Of a stretch of DNA of 64,000 nt, positions 41,347-49,058 are shown in pieces. Under the pieces are notes generated by a model that was not told the DNA's origin, made no database searches, and saw only the letters and a list, made by a program, of their open reading frames with translations. A program made the position numbers and the translations under genes. Positions within the stretch are counted from its first letter, which is position 1. Each line of letters starts with the position of its first letter. This DNA comes from Kineococcus mangrovi (GTDB taxonomy: Bacteria; Actinomycetota; Actinomycetes; Actinomycetales; Kineococcaceae): contig NZ_JBGGTQ010000009.1 in assembly GCF_041320705.1 (NCBI RefSeq), positions 153,953-217,952 of the forward strand. The letters run 5' to 3'.

Positions 41347-42327
41347 ATGCCGAGGACCACACCCCGCACCGGCACCACCGGTCGTCCGTCGCTGGGGGCG
41401 CAGGCCCTGGCCGCCGACGCCGCCCGCCGCTTCTTCGTCGAGGGACGGACCAAGGTCGAGATCGCCCGGCAGCTCGGCATCAGCCGGTTCAAGGTGGCGC
41501 GCCTGCTGACGCAGGCCCAGGACTCCGGTCTGGTGCAGATCCAGGTGCTCGCCCCGAGCTCGCTGGACGGTGAGCTGGCCGAGGCGCTGCGGGCGGCCCA
41601 CGGCCTGCGCGCGGCCTACGTCGTCAGGACCGGGGAGGAGTCCCTCGCGGGGCAGCGGCGCACCGTCGCCGAGTTCACCGCGGGGCTGCTGGAGGAGAGC
41701 GTCACCGCCGACGACGTCGTGGGGCTGGCCTGGGGACGGACGATCTCGCTGCTCACCGACGCGCTCGCCGCGGACCTGGGGTGCCGCTTCGTCCAGCTCG
41801 CCGGCGCCCTGCCCCGCCCCGACGTCGAGGGCAGCGCGGTCGACCTCGTGCGGCGGGCGGCCGAGGCGACCCGGTCGTCGGCGACGACGTTCTACGCCCC
41901 GCTCGCGGTGCCCGACGCGGCGACGGCCGAGGGGTTGCGCTCGCAGTCGGGCATCAGCGAGGCCCTCGCCGAGCTCGACCGGCTCACCAAGGCCGTCGTC
42001 TCGATCGGCGCCTGGCGGCCGGGGGAGTCCACGGCGCTGGACTCCCTCGGCACCGCCGACCAGGAAGCGCTCACGGCTGCCGGGGTCGTGGCCGAGGTGA
42101 CCGGCGTCCTCGTCGGCCGGGACGGGCGGGAGGTGCAGGCGCTCGCGGACCGGGTCATCGGGGTCACGGGTGCGCAGCTGCAGGCCACCCCGGACGTGAC
42201 GGCCATGGCGTGCGGGGACGTGCGCTCCCGCGCCGAGGCGACGGCGTGCGTGCTGCGCAGCGGCATGGTCTCCACCCTCGTCACGCACGCCTCGCACGCC
42301 CGGGCCGTCCTGCAGTGCGCGCCGTGA
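41347..42327 (+). CDS. SorC/DeoR-type sugar-binding transcriptional regulator
   Basis: 326 aa. N-terminal helix-turn-helix at about 30-62 (RTKVEIARQLGISRFKVARLL), then a large sugar-phosphate-binding effector domain of the SorC family (about 75-320). ATG start. It is divergent from the polyol importer/dehydrogenase operon and should switch it on in response to the sugar or its phosphate. The stop overlaps the next GTG by 4 bp, so a P-loop protein is translated with it. Confidence 0.93.
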   Translation: MPRTTPRTGTTGRPSLGAQALAADAARRFFVEGRTKVEIARQLGISRFKVARLLTQAQDSGLVQIQVLAPSSLDGELAEALRAAHGLRAAYVVRTGEESLAGQRRTVAEFTAGLLEESVTADDVVGLAWGRTISLLTDALAADLGCRFVQLAGALPRPDVEGSAVDLVRRAAEATRSSATTFYAPLAVPDAATAEGLRSQSGISEALAELDRLTKAVVSIGAWRPGESTALDSLGTADQEALTAAGVVAEVTGVLVGRDGREVQALADRVIGVTGAQLQATPDVTAMACGDVRSRAEATACVLRSGMVSTLVTHASHARAVLQCAP

Positions 42328-42830
42328 GCGCGGCGAGCGTGGCGCGGCCGGTCGCGGTCCTGCTGTGCGGCACGGTCGGGGCCGGCAAGACGACGTTCGC
42401 GCGCGACCTGGAGCGCGAGGGGTACGAACGGCTGTCGATCGACGAGGAGCTGTGGTCGCGGTTCGGGCGCTACGGCGTGGACTACCCGCCCGACCTCTAC
42501 GACGAGTACAGCCACGTCGCCGAGCACGTCCTGCTGGAGCGGCTGCGCGACCTGCTCGCGCAGCGGCGGGACGTCGTCGTGGACTTCGGGTTCTGGAGCC
42601 GGGCCAGCCGGGACCGCTACAAGGGGGAGGTGGAACGGGCCGGGGCCCGGTGGCGGCTGGTCCACCTCGACGTGCCGCGGGAGACGCTGCTGCGCCGGCT
42701 GGCCGCGCGCAGCACGAGGTTCGACGCGAACGCCGCGTTCCCCGTCGACGCCGCGACCCTGGACGGGTTCCTCGCCCGGTTCGAGGCGCCCGCGGACGAG
42801 GGGGAGGAGGTCGAGCGGTTCCGCGGCTGA
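42324..42830 (+). CDS. P-loop ATP-binding protein, kinase-like (AAA_33 type)
   Basis: 168 aa. P-loop GTVGAGKTT (about 16-24), then SIDEELWSRFG and a DVVVDFGFWSRASRD Walker-B-like region, the pattern of small predicted kinases acting on nucleotides, antibiotics or sugars. The lid contains RRLAARSTRFD. GTG overlaps the SorC stop by 4 bp. Coupling to a sugar regulator suggests a role in phosphorylating a small molecule (inference); the substrate is unknown. Confidence 0.85.
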   Translation: MSAASVARPVAVLLCGTVGAGKTTFARDLEREGYERLSIDEELWSRFGRYGVDYPPDLYDEYSHVAEHVLLERLRDLLAQRRDVVVDFGFWSRASRDRYKGEVERAGARWRLVHLDVPRETLLRRLAARSTRFDANAAFPVDAATLDGFLARFEAPADEGEEVERFRG

Positions 42831-42916
42831 CCCGCCCCGATCCGCCCGCGAGGGCGTCACCCGTTCGCCCCACCCCCCGGCTCGCGCCGGCCGGGCGGCT
42901 GCGACACAGTCGAACC

Positions 42917-43159
42917 ATGCGTCTGGGAACGAGCATCTTCCTGCTGGCGGTCGGGGCGATCCTGACCTTCGCCGTGACCTACTCCGTGGCCGGGGTGGAC
43001 CTGCAGACCGTCGGGGTCATCCTCATGGTCATCGGGGTCCTGGGGGTCGTCCTCGAGTTCGCCATGTTCCGTCCGCGCCACCAGCGGACGACGAGCGTCA
43101 CCACGGCCGACCCGGTGTCCGGCACGACGCGCAGCGAGACCACCCGCCGCGACGTCTGA
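42917..43159 (+). CDS. Small two-helix membrane protein (DUF6458-like)
   Basis: 80 aa. Two hydrophobic helices (about 4-25 and 30-50: TSIFLLAVGAILTFAVTYSV and VGVILMVIGVLGVVLEFAM) followed by a polar Thr/Arg tail. The pattern GTSIFLLAVGAILTF recurs in many actinobacterial small membrane proteins without known function. ATG start at 42917. It stands alone between the P-loop gene and a convergent reductase. Confidence 0.82.
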   Translation: MRLGTSIFLLAVGAILTFAVTYSVAGVDLQTVGVILMVIGVLGVVLEFAMFRPRHQRTTSVTTADPVSGTTRSETTRRDV

Positions 43160-43186
43160 GCCGGGCCCCGGGCTCGGCCGGGTCCC

Positions 43187-44155
43187 TCAGAACCCCGCGA
43201 CCGCGTGGGGTTCGTAGGGTCCTTCGAGCTCGGCGACCTCCTCCTCGGTGAGGACGAGGTCGAGGGCGGCGATCGCGTCGTCGAGGTGGCGGGGTTTCGT
43301 CGCCCCCACGATCGGTGCGGTGACGACGGGGTTGCGCGCCACCCAGGCGAGGGCGACCTGCGCGCGGGGGACGCCGCGTCGTTCGGCGACGCGGGCGAGC
43401 GCCGCGACCACGTCCGCGTCGGAGTCCCGGTACAACGTCTTGCCGAACTCGTCCGTCTCCGAGCGGTTCGTGCTCTCGTCCCAGTCCCGCGTCAGCTTCC
43501 CCCGCGCCAGCGGGCTCCACGGGACGACACCGACCCCCTCCGCCGCGCACAACGGCAGCATCTCGCGCTCCTCCTCGCGGTACAGGAGGTTGTAGTGGTC
43601 CTGCATGGAGACGAACCGGGCCCACCCATGCCGCTCCTGCAGGTGCAGCGCCGTGGCGAACTGCCACGCCCACATGGAACTCGCCCCCAGGTAGCGGACC
43701 TTGCCGGCCTGGACGACGTCGTGCAGCGCCTGCAGCGTCTCCTCCAGCGGTACCGCGGGGTCGAAGCGGTGGATCTGGTAGAGGTCGACGTGGTCGGTTC
43801 CCAGCCGGCGCAGGGAGGCGTCGATCTCGGTGAGGATGGCCTGCCGCGACAGGCCGGCGCCGTTGGGGCCCGGCCGCATCCGGCCGTGCACCTTGGTGGC
43901 GATGACGACCTGGTCGCGCGGGACGGCCGACAGGAGGGTCTTGCCGACGATCTCCTCGCTGGAACCGTCGGAGTACACGTTGGCGGTGTCGAAGAAGGTG
44001 ACGCCCGCGTCGAGCGCGCGGTGCAGGAAGGGGACGCTGTCCTCCTCGGGCAGGGTCCAGGCGTGGTTGCCGCGGTGCGGGTCCCCGTAGCTCATGCAGC
44101 CGAGCGCGAGGCGGGACACCTCCAGCCCGGAGGATCCGAGTTTCACGTAGTCCAT
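43187..44155 (-). CDS. Aldo/keto reductase (YajO/Tas-like)
   Basis: 322 aa. The tetrad is visible: Asp and Tyr in FFDTANVYSDG, Lys in IATKVHG and His in YQIHRFDP. GATKPRHLDDAI matches the NADPH 2'-phosphate site. ATG at 44155 (MDYVKLGSSGLEVSRLALG); a frame 16 codons longer is less likely. It is divergent from the TIM-barrel isomerase operon, with the 30-bp inverted repeat between them, so the two may share control. Substrate unknown. Confidence 0.92.
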   Translation of the reverse strand: MDYVKLGSSGLEVSRLALGCMSYGDPHRGNHAWTLPEEDSVPFLHRALDAGVTFFDTANVYSDGSSEEIVGKTLLSAVPRDQVVIATKVHGRMRPGPNGAGLSRQAILTEIDASLRRLGTDHVDLYQIHRFDPAVPLEETLQALHDVVQAGKVRYLGASSMWAWQFATALHLQERHGWARFVSMQDHYNLLYREEEREMLPLCAAEGVGVVPWSPLARGKLTRDWDESTNRSETDEFGKTLYRDSDADVVAALARVAERRGVPRAQVALAWVARNPVVTAPIVGATKPRHLDDAIAALDLVLTEEEVAELEGPYEPHAVAGF

Positions 44156-44240
44156 GGGCGCGATGCTGCCCCACCGGGCGTGGGTCCGCCCGTCCGCACC
44201 CACCGTCGACGTCCCCGACCGCGCACCGGCGGCGCCCTTC

Positions 44241-44270
44241 GATCGATCGATCAGTGCTGATCGATCGATC
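44241..44270. repeat. 30-bp perfect inverted repeat of GATC units
   Basis: Arms of 14 bp (44241-44254 and 44257-44270) are exact reverse complements around a TG centre. Each arm is three GATC units plus AG/CT. The whole element holds six GATC and four CGATCG sequences. It lies between the divergent aldo/keto reductase (start 44155) and isomerase (start 44356), immediately before a TTGACC that could be a -35. Best read as an operator; see findings. Confidence 0.85.
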
Positions 44271-44355
44271 TTGACCCGGTTCCGGGACCCCGGGCACGGT
44301 GTGGCACCTCAGGGCGCCACGACGACGCGGGGCCCGTGACCGGCCGGGAGGACCC

Positions 44356-45228
44356 GTGACCCGCAGGATCGCCGCGAACCCCATCCCCTGGTGGTCGCAG
44401 GCAGGCAAGACCCGCGAGGTGTTCGAGGACGCGTTCTCGGCCTTGCGCGACATCGGGTTCACGGCGGTCAAGACCGACGTGCCCGACGGGATGGGGACGG
44501 GGGAGTACCTGGACTGGCTCGGCGGGTTCGGCCTCGAACCCTCCACCGGCCTGTTCAGCAGCCCGCTGGACGACACGGTGCAGGTCCCGCAGCTGCTCGA
44601 CCGGGCCCGCCGGTTCGCCGCTCAGCAGGCCGCCCTCGGACTGGACCGGACGATGTTGTCGTCGATGTCCGTCCCCGAGCGGATGCAGCGCCCCGCCGTG
44701 GGGGCCGCGTTCGACCAGGGCCGGTTCGACCGGGCCGTCGACCTCGCCGGGCGGGTGTGCGAGGTCCTGCTCGCCGAGGGGGTCCGGCCGCTGCACCACT
44801 CCCACGTCGGCGGGGTGTTCGAGACGGAGGGCGAGGTCACCGCGCTGCTGGACACCCTCGGCCCGGACCTGCTGGGTTTCGGCCCCGACACCGGGCACCT
44901 GGCCTGGGCCGGTGCGGACCCGGTGGCCCTCCTGCGCCGCTACGCCGACCGGACCGGCGGGATCCACCTCAAGGACGTGCACGCCGACCACCTGCCCGCG
45001 CAGGACGCCACCGGTGACTACCGCACGCTGTCGCGCAGCGGGCGGGTGTGGGCCGAACCGGGGCGGGGCGTGCTCGACCTCGGGGCCGTCCTGGCCGCCC
45101 TGCCCGAGGACTACGACGGCGACTACACGATCGAGGTCGACGTCCCCAGCGCGGGTGACGTCGTGGAGTCGCACCGCATCTCCTTCGCGTGGGCGCGGGA
45201 GGTGCTGGGGCCGGTCTCGGCCACCTGA
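44356..45228 (+). CDS. TIM-barrel sugar isomerase/epimerase (IolE/xylose-isomerase-like)
   Basis: 290 aa of the AP-endonuclease-2 fold. HSHVGGVFETEGEV (metal-binding Glu), GFGPDTGHLAWAGADP and GIHLKDVH resemble inosose dehydratase IolE and related isomerases. GTG at 44356 with GGGAGGA close upstream. It precedes an LplB/LplC-type importer by about 90 bp and probably acts on the imported sugar or cyclitol. It could cooperate with the distant IolG-like enzyme, but that is speculation. Confidence 0.85.
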   Translation: MTRRIAANPIPWWSQAGKTREVFEDAFSALRDIGFTAVKTDVPDGMGTGEYLDWLGGFGLEPSTGLFSSPLDDTVQVPQLLDRARRFAAQQAALGLDRTMLSSMSVPERMQRPAVGAAFDQGRFDRAVDLAGRVCEVLLAEGVRPLHHSHVGGVFETEGEVTALLDTLGPDLLGFGPDTGHLAWAGADPVALLRRYADRTGGIHLKDVHADHLPAQDATGDYRTLSRSGRVWAEPGRGVLDLGAVLAALPEDYDGDYTIEVDVPSAGDVVESHRISFAWAREVLGPVSAT

Positions 45229-45263
45229 GGCCCCGTCCCGCCCGCGGTGCCCCGCGCACCCGT

Positions 45264-45277
45264 GGAAAGCGCTAGCC
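45264..45277. promoter_or_regulatory. LacI-type operator-like GGAAAGCGCTAGCC
   Basis: This imperfect dyad with an AGCGCT centre resembles the GGAAAGCGCTTTCC operators of actinobacterial LacI-family sugar repressors; two bases of the right arm differ. It lies 43 bp before the importer permease GTG at 45320. No LacI gene is in the window. Confidence 0.5.
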
Positions 45278-45319
45278 GACCACCTCGACCACCCGACCGC
45301 ACGTGGCAGGAGCCCGACA

Positions 45320-46315
45320 GTGAGAACGCAGTCGACCCGTGATCGCACCAGGTCCGCGGCCACCGCCCCGCGGGGCGGTGCGGGGGACACCGGGGTGGAG
45401 GTCCGCCGCCGGCGCCCCCGCCTCACCCGGGACCAGGCGCTGCTCGTGTGCCTCGGGGTCCCCGGTGGCCTGGCCCTGCTCGTCTTCCACTACGTCCCCC
45501 TGCTGGGCAACGTCATCGCCTTCCAGGACTACCAGCCCTACCTCGGGCTCACCGAGTCCGACTGGGTGGGCTGGCAGAACTTCTCGTTCCTCTGGGACGG
45601 GAACCCGGAGTTCCGCAACGCGTTGTGGAACACCGTCGTCCTCACGGTCATCCAGACGGTCCTGGTGTTCCCGGTGCCCCTGGCGCTCGCCCTGGTGCTG
45701 AACAGCCTGGCGGGCGAACGCCTCAAGCGGACCCTGCAGTCCGTCCTGTACCTGCCCCACTTCCTGTCCTGGGTCATCGTCGTGGCGCTGTTCCAGCAGA
45801 TGCTCGGCAACGCGGGGATGCTCAACACGTTCCTGATCCAGCACGACCTGCCGATGTTCCAGGTCATCGGCTCCCCGGAACTGTTCAAGGCGCTCGTCAC
45901 CAGCCAGGTGATCTGGAAGGACGCCGGCTGGGGGACGATCCTGTTCCTCGCCGCGATCTCCCGCATCGACCAGGAGCAGTACGAGGCCGCCGCCGTCGAC
46001 GGGGCGGGTGCCCGGCAGCGCCTGTGGTACGTGACGCTGCCCGCCCTCAAGGGGCTCATCGTCCTGCTGCTCATCCTGCGCCTCGGCAGCAGCCTGTCGG
46101 TGGGGTTCGAGCAGATCCTCCTGCAGCAGGGACCGGTCGGCCTGCAGGCCAGCGAGGTCCTGGACACGTGGGTCTACAACAACGGGATCCTCGGCGGGAA
46201 CTGGGGGACCTCCGCGGCCGCGGGCCTGGTCAAGGGGATCGTCGGGGTCCTGCTCGTGATCGGGGCGAACAAGCTGGCCCACGCCTTCGGCGAGAGAGGG
46301 GTGTACGAGAAGTGA
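45320..46315 (+). CDS. Sugar ABC importer permease, LplB-like
   Basis: 331 aa, MalF-type permease with an Arg-rich N-terminus of about 40 residues and six helices. The LplB/YtcP-group features are FHYVPLLGNVIAFQDYQPYLG and WKDAGWGTILFLAAISRIDQEQYEAAAVDGAG (EAA loop). GTG at 45320 with CAGGAG upstream. Members of this group import oligogalacturonides, rhamnogalacturonan pieces or aldouronates in Bacillus. Substrate here is unknown; no ATPase gene accompanies it. Confidence 0.9.
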   Translation: MRTQSTRDRTRSAATAPRGGAGDTGVEVRRRRPRLTRDQALLVCLGVPGGLALLVFHYVPLLGNVIAFQDYQPYLGLTESDWVGWQNFSFLWDGNPEFRNALWNTVVLTVIQTVLVFPVPLALALVLNSLAGERLKRTLQSVLYLPHFLSWVIVVALFQQMLGNAGMLNTFLIQHDLPMFQVIGSPELFKALVTSQVIWKDAGWGTILFLAAISRIDQEQYEAAAVDGAGARQRLWYVTLPALKGLIVLLLILRLGSSLSVGFEQILLQQGPVGLQASEVLDTWVYNNGILGGNWGTSAAAGLVKGIVGVLLVIGANKLAHAFGERGVYEK

Positions 46316-47259
46316 GCACGCTCGAGAACGCGACCATCGGGGACGACACCGTCCGCACGTTCACGAAGGACGGCCGCCGGCCGCCGTGGATGGAGAAGCC
46401 GCACCCGCTCACCCAGGCGCTGAAGTTCGTCGTGCTGGCGTTCGCGGTCGCCGTCGTCATCGTCCCGTTCTGGTCGGTCATCGCCACCAGCCTGGCCGAC
46501 CAGGACACCATCGACGCCGCGGGCGGGGGCATGGTCATGTGGCCCGGGGGCGTCGACCTCGACGCCTACCAGGCTGTCCTGTCCGGGGGCGTGGTCACCC
46601 GCGCGGTCGTCATCTCCGTGACCATCACCGTCGTCGGCACCCTGCTGTCCCTCGCCGCGACGGCCGGGCTCGCGTACTGGCTCTCCCGGCCCCGGGCGTG
46701 GGGCGCCAAACCCGTGCTCATGCTCGTCCTGGGTGCCGTGCTGTTCTCCCCGGGCCTCATCCCCAGCTACCTCGTCGTCAAGGAGTTCCACCTCCTCGAC
46801 TCGTACTGGTCGCTCGTCCTGCCCGTCCTGGTCAACGCGTTCAACGTCATCGTCATGCGGGCCTTCTTCCAGGAGCTGCCCAAGGAGCTGTTCGAGTCCG
46901 CCGCGATCGACGGGGTCGGCGCGGGGACGGTCCTGCTGCGCATCGTCCTGCCGCTGTCGAAGGCGGTCCTGGCGGTCATCGGGCTCTTCTACGCCGTCGC
47001 CTACTGGAACGCGTTCTTCAACGCCCTGCTCTACATCCAGTCCAGCGACAAGTGGCCCATGGCACTGGTGCTGCGCACCTACGTCGTGAACCAGACCACC
47101 ATCGGCGGCGACCAGGTCTCCTCCGGGGAGGCCCTGCCGCCGCAACTGCCCCTGCAGATGGCGATCCTCGTCATCGCCATCGTGCCCATCCTGCTGGTCT
47201 ACCCGTTCCTGCAGCGGCACTTCGCCAAGGGCGTGATGATCGGCGCCGTCAAGGGCTGA
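46312..47259 (+). CDS. Sugar ABC importer permease, LplC-like
   Basis: 315 aa, MalG-type permease, six helices. The EAA loop is ESAAIDGVGAGTVLLRIVLPLSK, and it ends HFAKGVMIGAVKG, typical of LplC/YtdP-group permeases. GTG overlaps the LplB-like stop by 4 bp. Pairs with it and the lipoprotein downstream. Confidence 0.9.
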   Translation: MSTLENATIGDDTVRTFTKDGRRPPWMEKPHPLTQALKFVVLAFAVAVVIVPFWSVIATSLADQDTIDAAGGGMVMWPGGVDLDAYQAVLSGGVVTRAVVISVTITVVGTLLSLAATAGLAYWLSRPRAWGAKPVLMLVLGAVLFSPGLIPSYLVVKEFHLLDSYWSLVLPVLVNAFNVIVMRAFFQELPKELFESAAIDGVGAGTVLLRIVLPLSKAVLAVIGLFYAVAYWNAFFNALLYIQSSDKWPMALVLRTYVVNQTTIGGDQVSSGEALPPQLPLQMAILVIAIVPILLVYPFLQRHFAKGVMIGAVKG

Positions 47260-47306
47260 ACCGCTCGTCGAGAACCCCCACCCGTCCCCAGGATCGAGGA
47301 GGACCC

Positions 47307-48977
47307 ATGCCCGACCGTCCCGCCCACCGTCCCGTCAGCCGCCGTTCGCTCATCGCCGGGACGTCGGGACTCGCCGCCCTCGCCGCCGCCGGAGGACTCA
47401 CCGGGTGCTCCAGCGGTGGCAGTCAGGGGTCCGGGAGCGGGGAGAACACGGCCACCCTGCCCACCTACGTCCCCTACGCCGGTGTCACCCCGGACCTGCC
47501 CGGCACCGACCAGGGCGTCGACCCCGCGTGGCGCCGCTTCCCGGCCGACAACCCGCGCTCGGTGCAGGACGTCCCCGGGCACGGGGAGACCATCACGGGG
47601 ATGGCGAACATCTACTTCGCCGTCCCGCCGGGGCCGGACCGGAACAGCTACTGGGCCGGGCTGAACGACCGCCTCGGCGTCGACCTGCAGCTGCAGATGG
47701 TCAGCAACGCCGACTACCTGCAGAAGTTCCCCACCGTCATCGCCGGCAACGACCTGCCCGACCTCCTGCAGGTGCCGAACGGCTCCCCGCCGCCGGTCCC
47801 CAACATGCCGCAACTGCTGGAGAAGCGGTTCGCGGACCTGTCCGACCACCTGTCCGGCGACGCCGTCAAGGAGTACCCGAACCTCGCGAACATCCCGACC
47901 CGGCACTGGCGCGCGACGGTCTACAACTCCGGCATCTACGGCATCCCCGTCCCGCGCGGGGTCATCGCGAACTACCACTTCGTCCGGGCCGACCTGTTCG
48001 CCAAGGCCGGTGTCTCCACCGCACCGGAGAGCTACGACGAACTCGTCGACGCCACGCAGGCGCTCACCGACCCCACGCAGCGCCGCTGGGCGTTCGGTCT
48101 GATCAACCAGCCCCGCCAGCTGCTGGGGCGGATGAACGGCGAACCCAACATCTGGGCCGAGGAAGGCGGCAAGCTGACCCACGTCTACGAGACCGAGCAG
48201 TACGCCCAGTCCGTCACCGACCTCATCGCCATGTGGAAGTCCGGGGTCATGCACCCGGACTCCTTCAACCCGGCCCAACCGTTCAAGCAGCTCTTCAACG
48301 CCGGGACCGTCGCGATCAACGCCGCGGACGGCTACCCCGCCTGGGTGCAGTACCAGCTCGACAACGCCGGGAACCCCGACTTCGAGCTCGGCCTCATGCC
48401 GTCCTACGAACGCACCGGCGGACAGCTGGCCCAGTGGAACCTCGGCAGCGGCTTCTTCTCGATCACCCTGCTGAAGAAGCAGGACGACCCCGAACGGATC
48501 AAGACCGCGCTGCGCGTGCTGAACTGGCTCGCCTCGCCGTTCGGGACGGAGGAGTACAGGTACCGGCTCTTCGGCCAGGAGGGCGTGGACCACGAGACCG
48601 ACGCCGACGGCAACCCCGTGCTCACCCCGACGGGGACCACGAACACGGTGCTGCCCATCCGGTACCTGGCCGACAGCCCCTACAACGTGTACGTGCCCGG
48701 ACGCCCGCAGGACGCCGACACCCAGCACGCCTACCAGTCGCTGGAGATCCCCACCGGCATCGCCAACCCCGTCACGGGGCTGTACTCCAACACCGCCTCC
48801 AGCAAGAACGCGACGGCGGACAAGGCCTTCACCGACGGCGTCAACGACGTCATCCAGGAGCGGCGGCCGTTCTCCGAGCTCAAGACGCTCGTCAGCACCT
48901 GGCGCAGCGCCGTCGGGGACGCGATGCGGACGGAGTACCAGGACGCCCTGCAGAAGGCGGGCGCGACCGCCTCCTGA
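47307..48977 (+). CDS. Sugar-binding lipoprotein, LipO/LplA-like
   Basis: 556 aa, long for a binding protein, as is usual for the LipO/LplA group. Twin-Arg-like signal (VSRRSLIAG) and lipobox LTGC (Cys34), then a Gly/Ser linker. The mature domain includes NDLPDLLQVPNG and WAEEGGKLTHVYETEQY. ATG with CGAGGAGGA upstream. Receptor of the importer encoded just before it; a strong hairpin ends the operon. Confidence 0.9.
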   Translation: MPDRPAHRPVSRRSLIAGTSGLAALAAAGGLTGCSSGGSQGSGSGENTATLPTYVPYAGVTPDLPGTDQGVDPAWRRFPADNPRSVQDVPGHGETITGMANIYFAVPPGPDRNSYWAGLNDRLGVDLQLQMVSNADYLQKFPTVIAGNDLPDLLQVPNGSPPPVPNMPQLLEKRFADLSDHLSGDAVKEYPNLANIPTRHWRATVYNSGIYGIPVPRGVIANYHFVRADLFAKAGVSTAPESYDELVDATQALTDPTQRRWAFGLINQPRQLLGRMNGEPNIWAEEGGKLTHVYETEQYAQSVTDLIAMWKSGVMHPDSFNPAQPFKQLFNAGTVAINAADGYPAWVQYQLDNAGNPDFELGLMPSYERTGGQLAQWNLGSGFFSITLLKKQDDPERIKTALRVLNWLASPFGTEEYRYRLFGQEGVDHETDADGNPVLTPTGTTNTVLPIRYLADSPYNVYVPGRPQDADTQHAYQSLEIPTGIANPVTGLYSNTASSKNATADKAFTDGVNDVIQERRPFSELKTLVSTWRSAVGDAMRTEYQDALQKAGATAS

Positions 48978-48979
48978 GC

Positions 48980-49022
48980 TCCCGCGCCCGCTCCAGGCCG
49001 GTCCCCGGGAGCGGGCGCGGGA
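48980..49022 (+). terminator. Hairpin terminator between convergent operons
   Basis: Perfect 15-bp arms TCCCGCGCCCGCTCC and GGAGCGGGCGCGGGA enclose a 13-base loop. It begins 3 bp after the binding-protein stop, 36 bp from the end of the convergent GH15 gene, and can serve both strands. Confidence 0.8.
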
Positions 49023-49058
49023 CCCCCGTCGCCCCGCGGACCCGGCCCCGGCGGAGGG

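Noticed and set aside
44271..44301. Full sigma70 promoter (TTGACC plus CACGGT) after the 30-bp inverted repeat
   Set aside because: The -10 candidate is poor and the spacing is 19 bases; I mention the -35 only.
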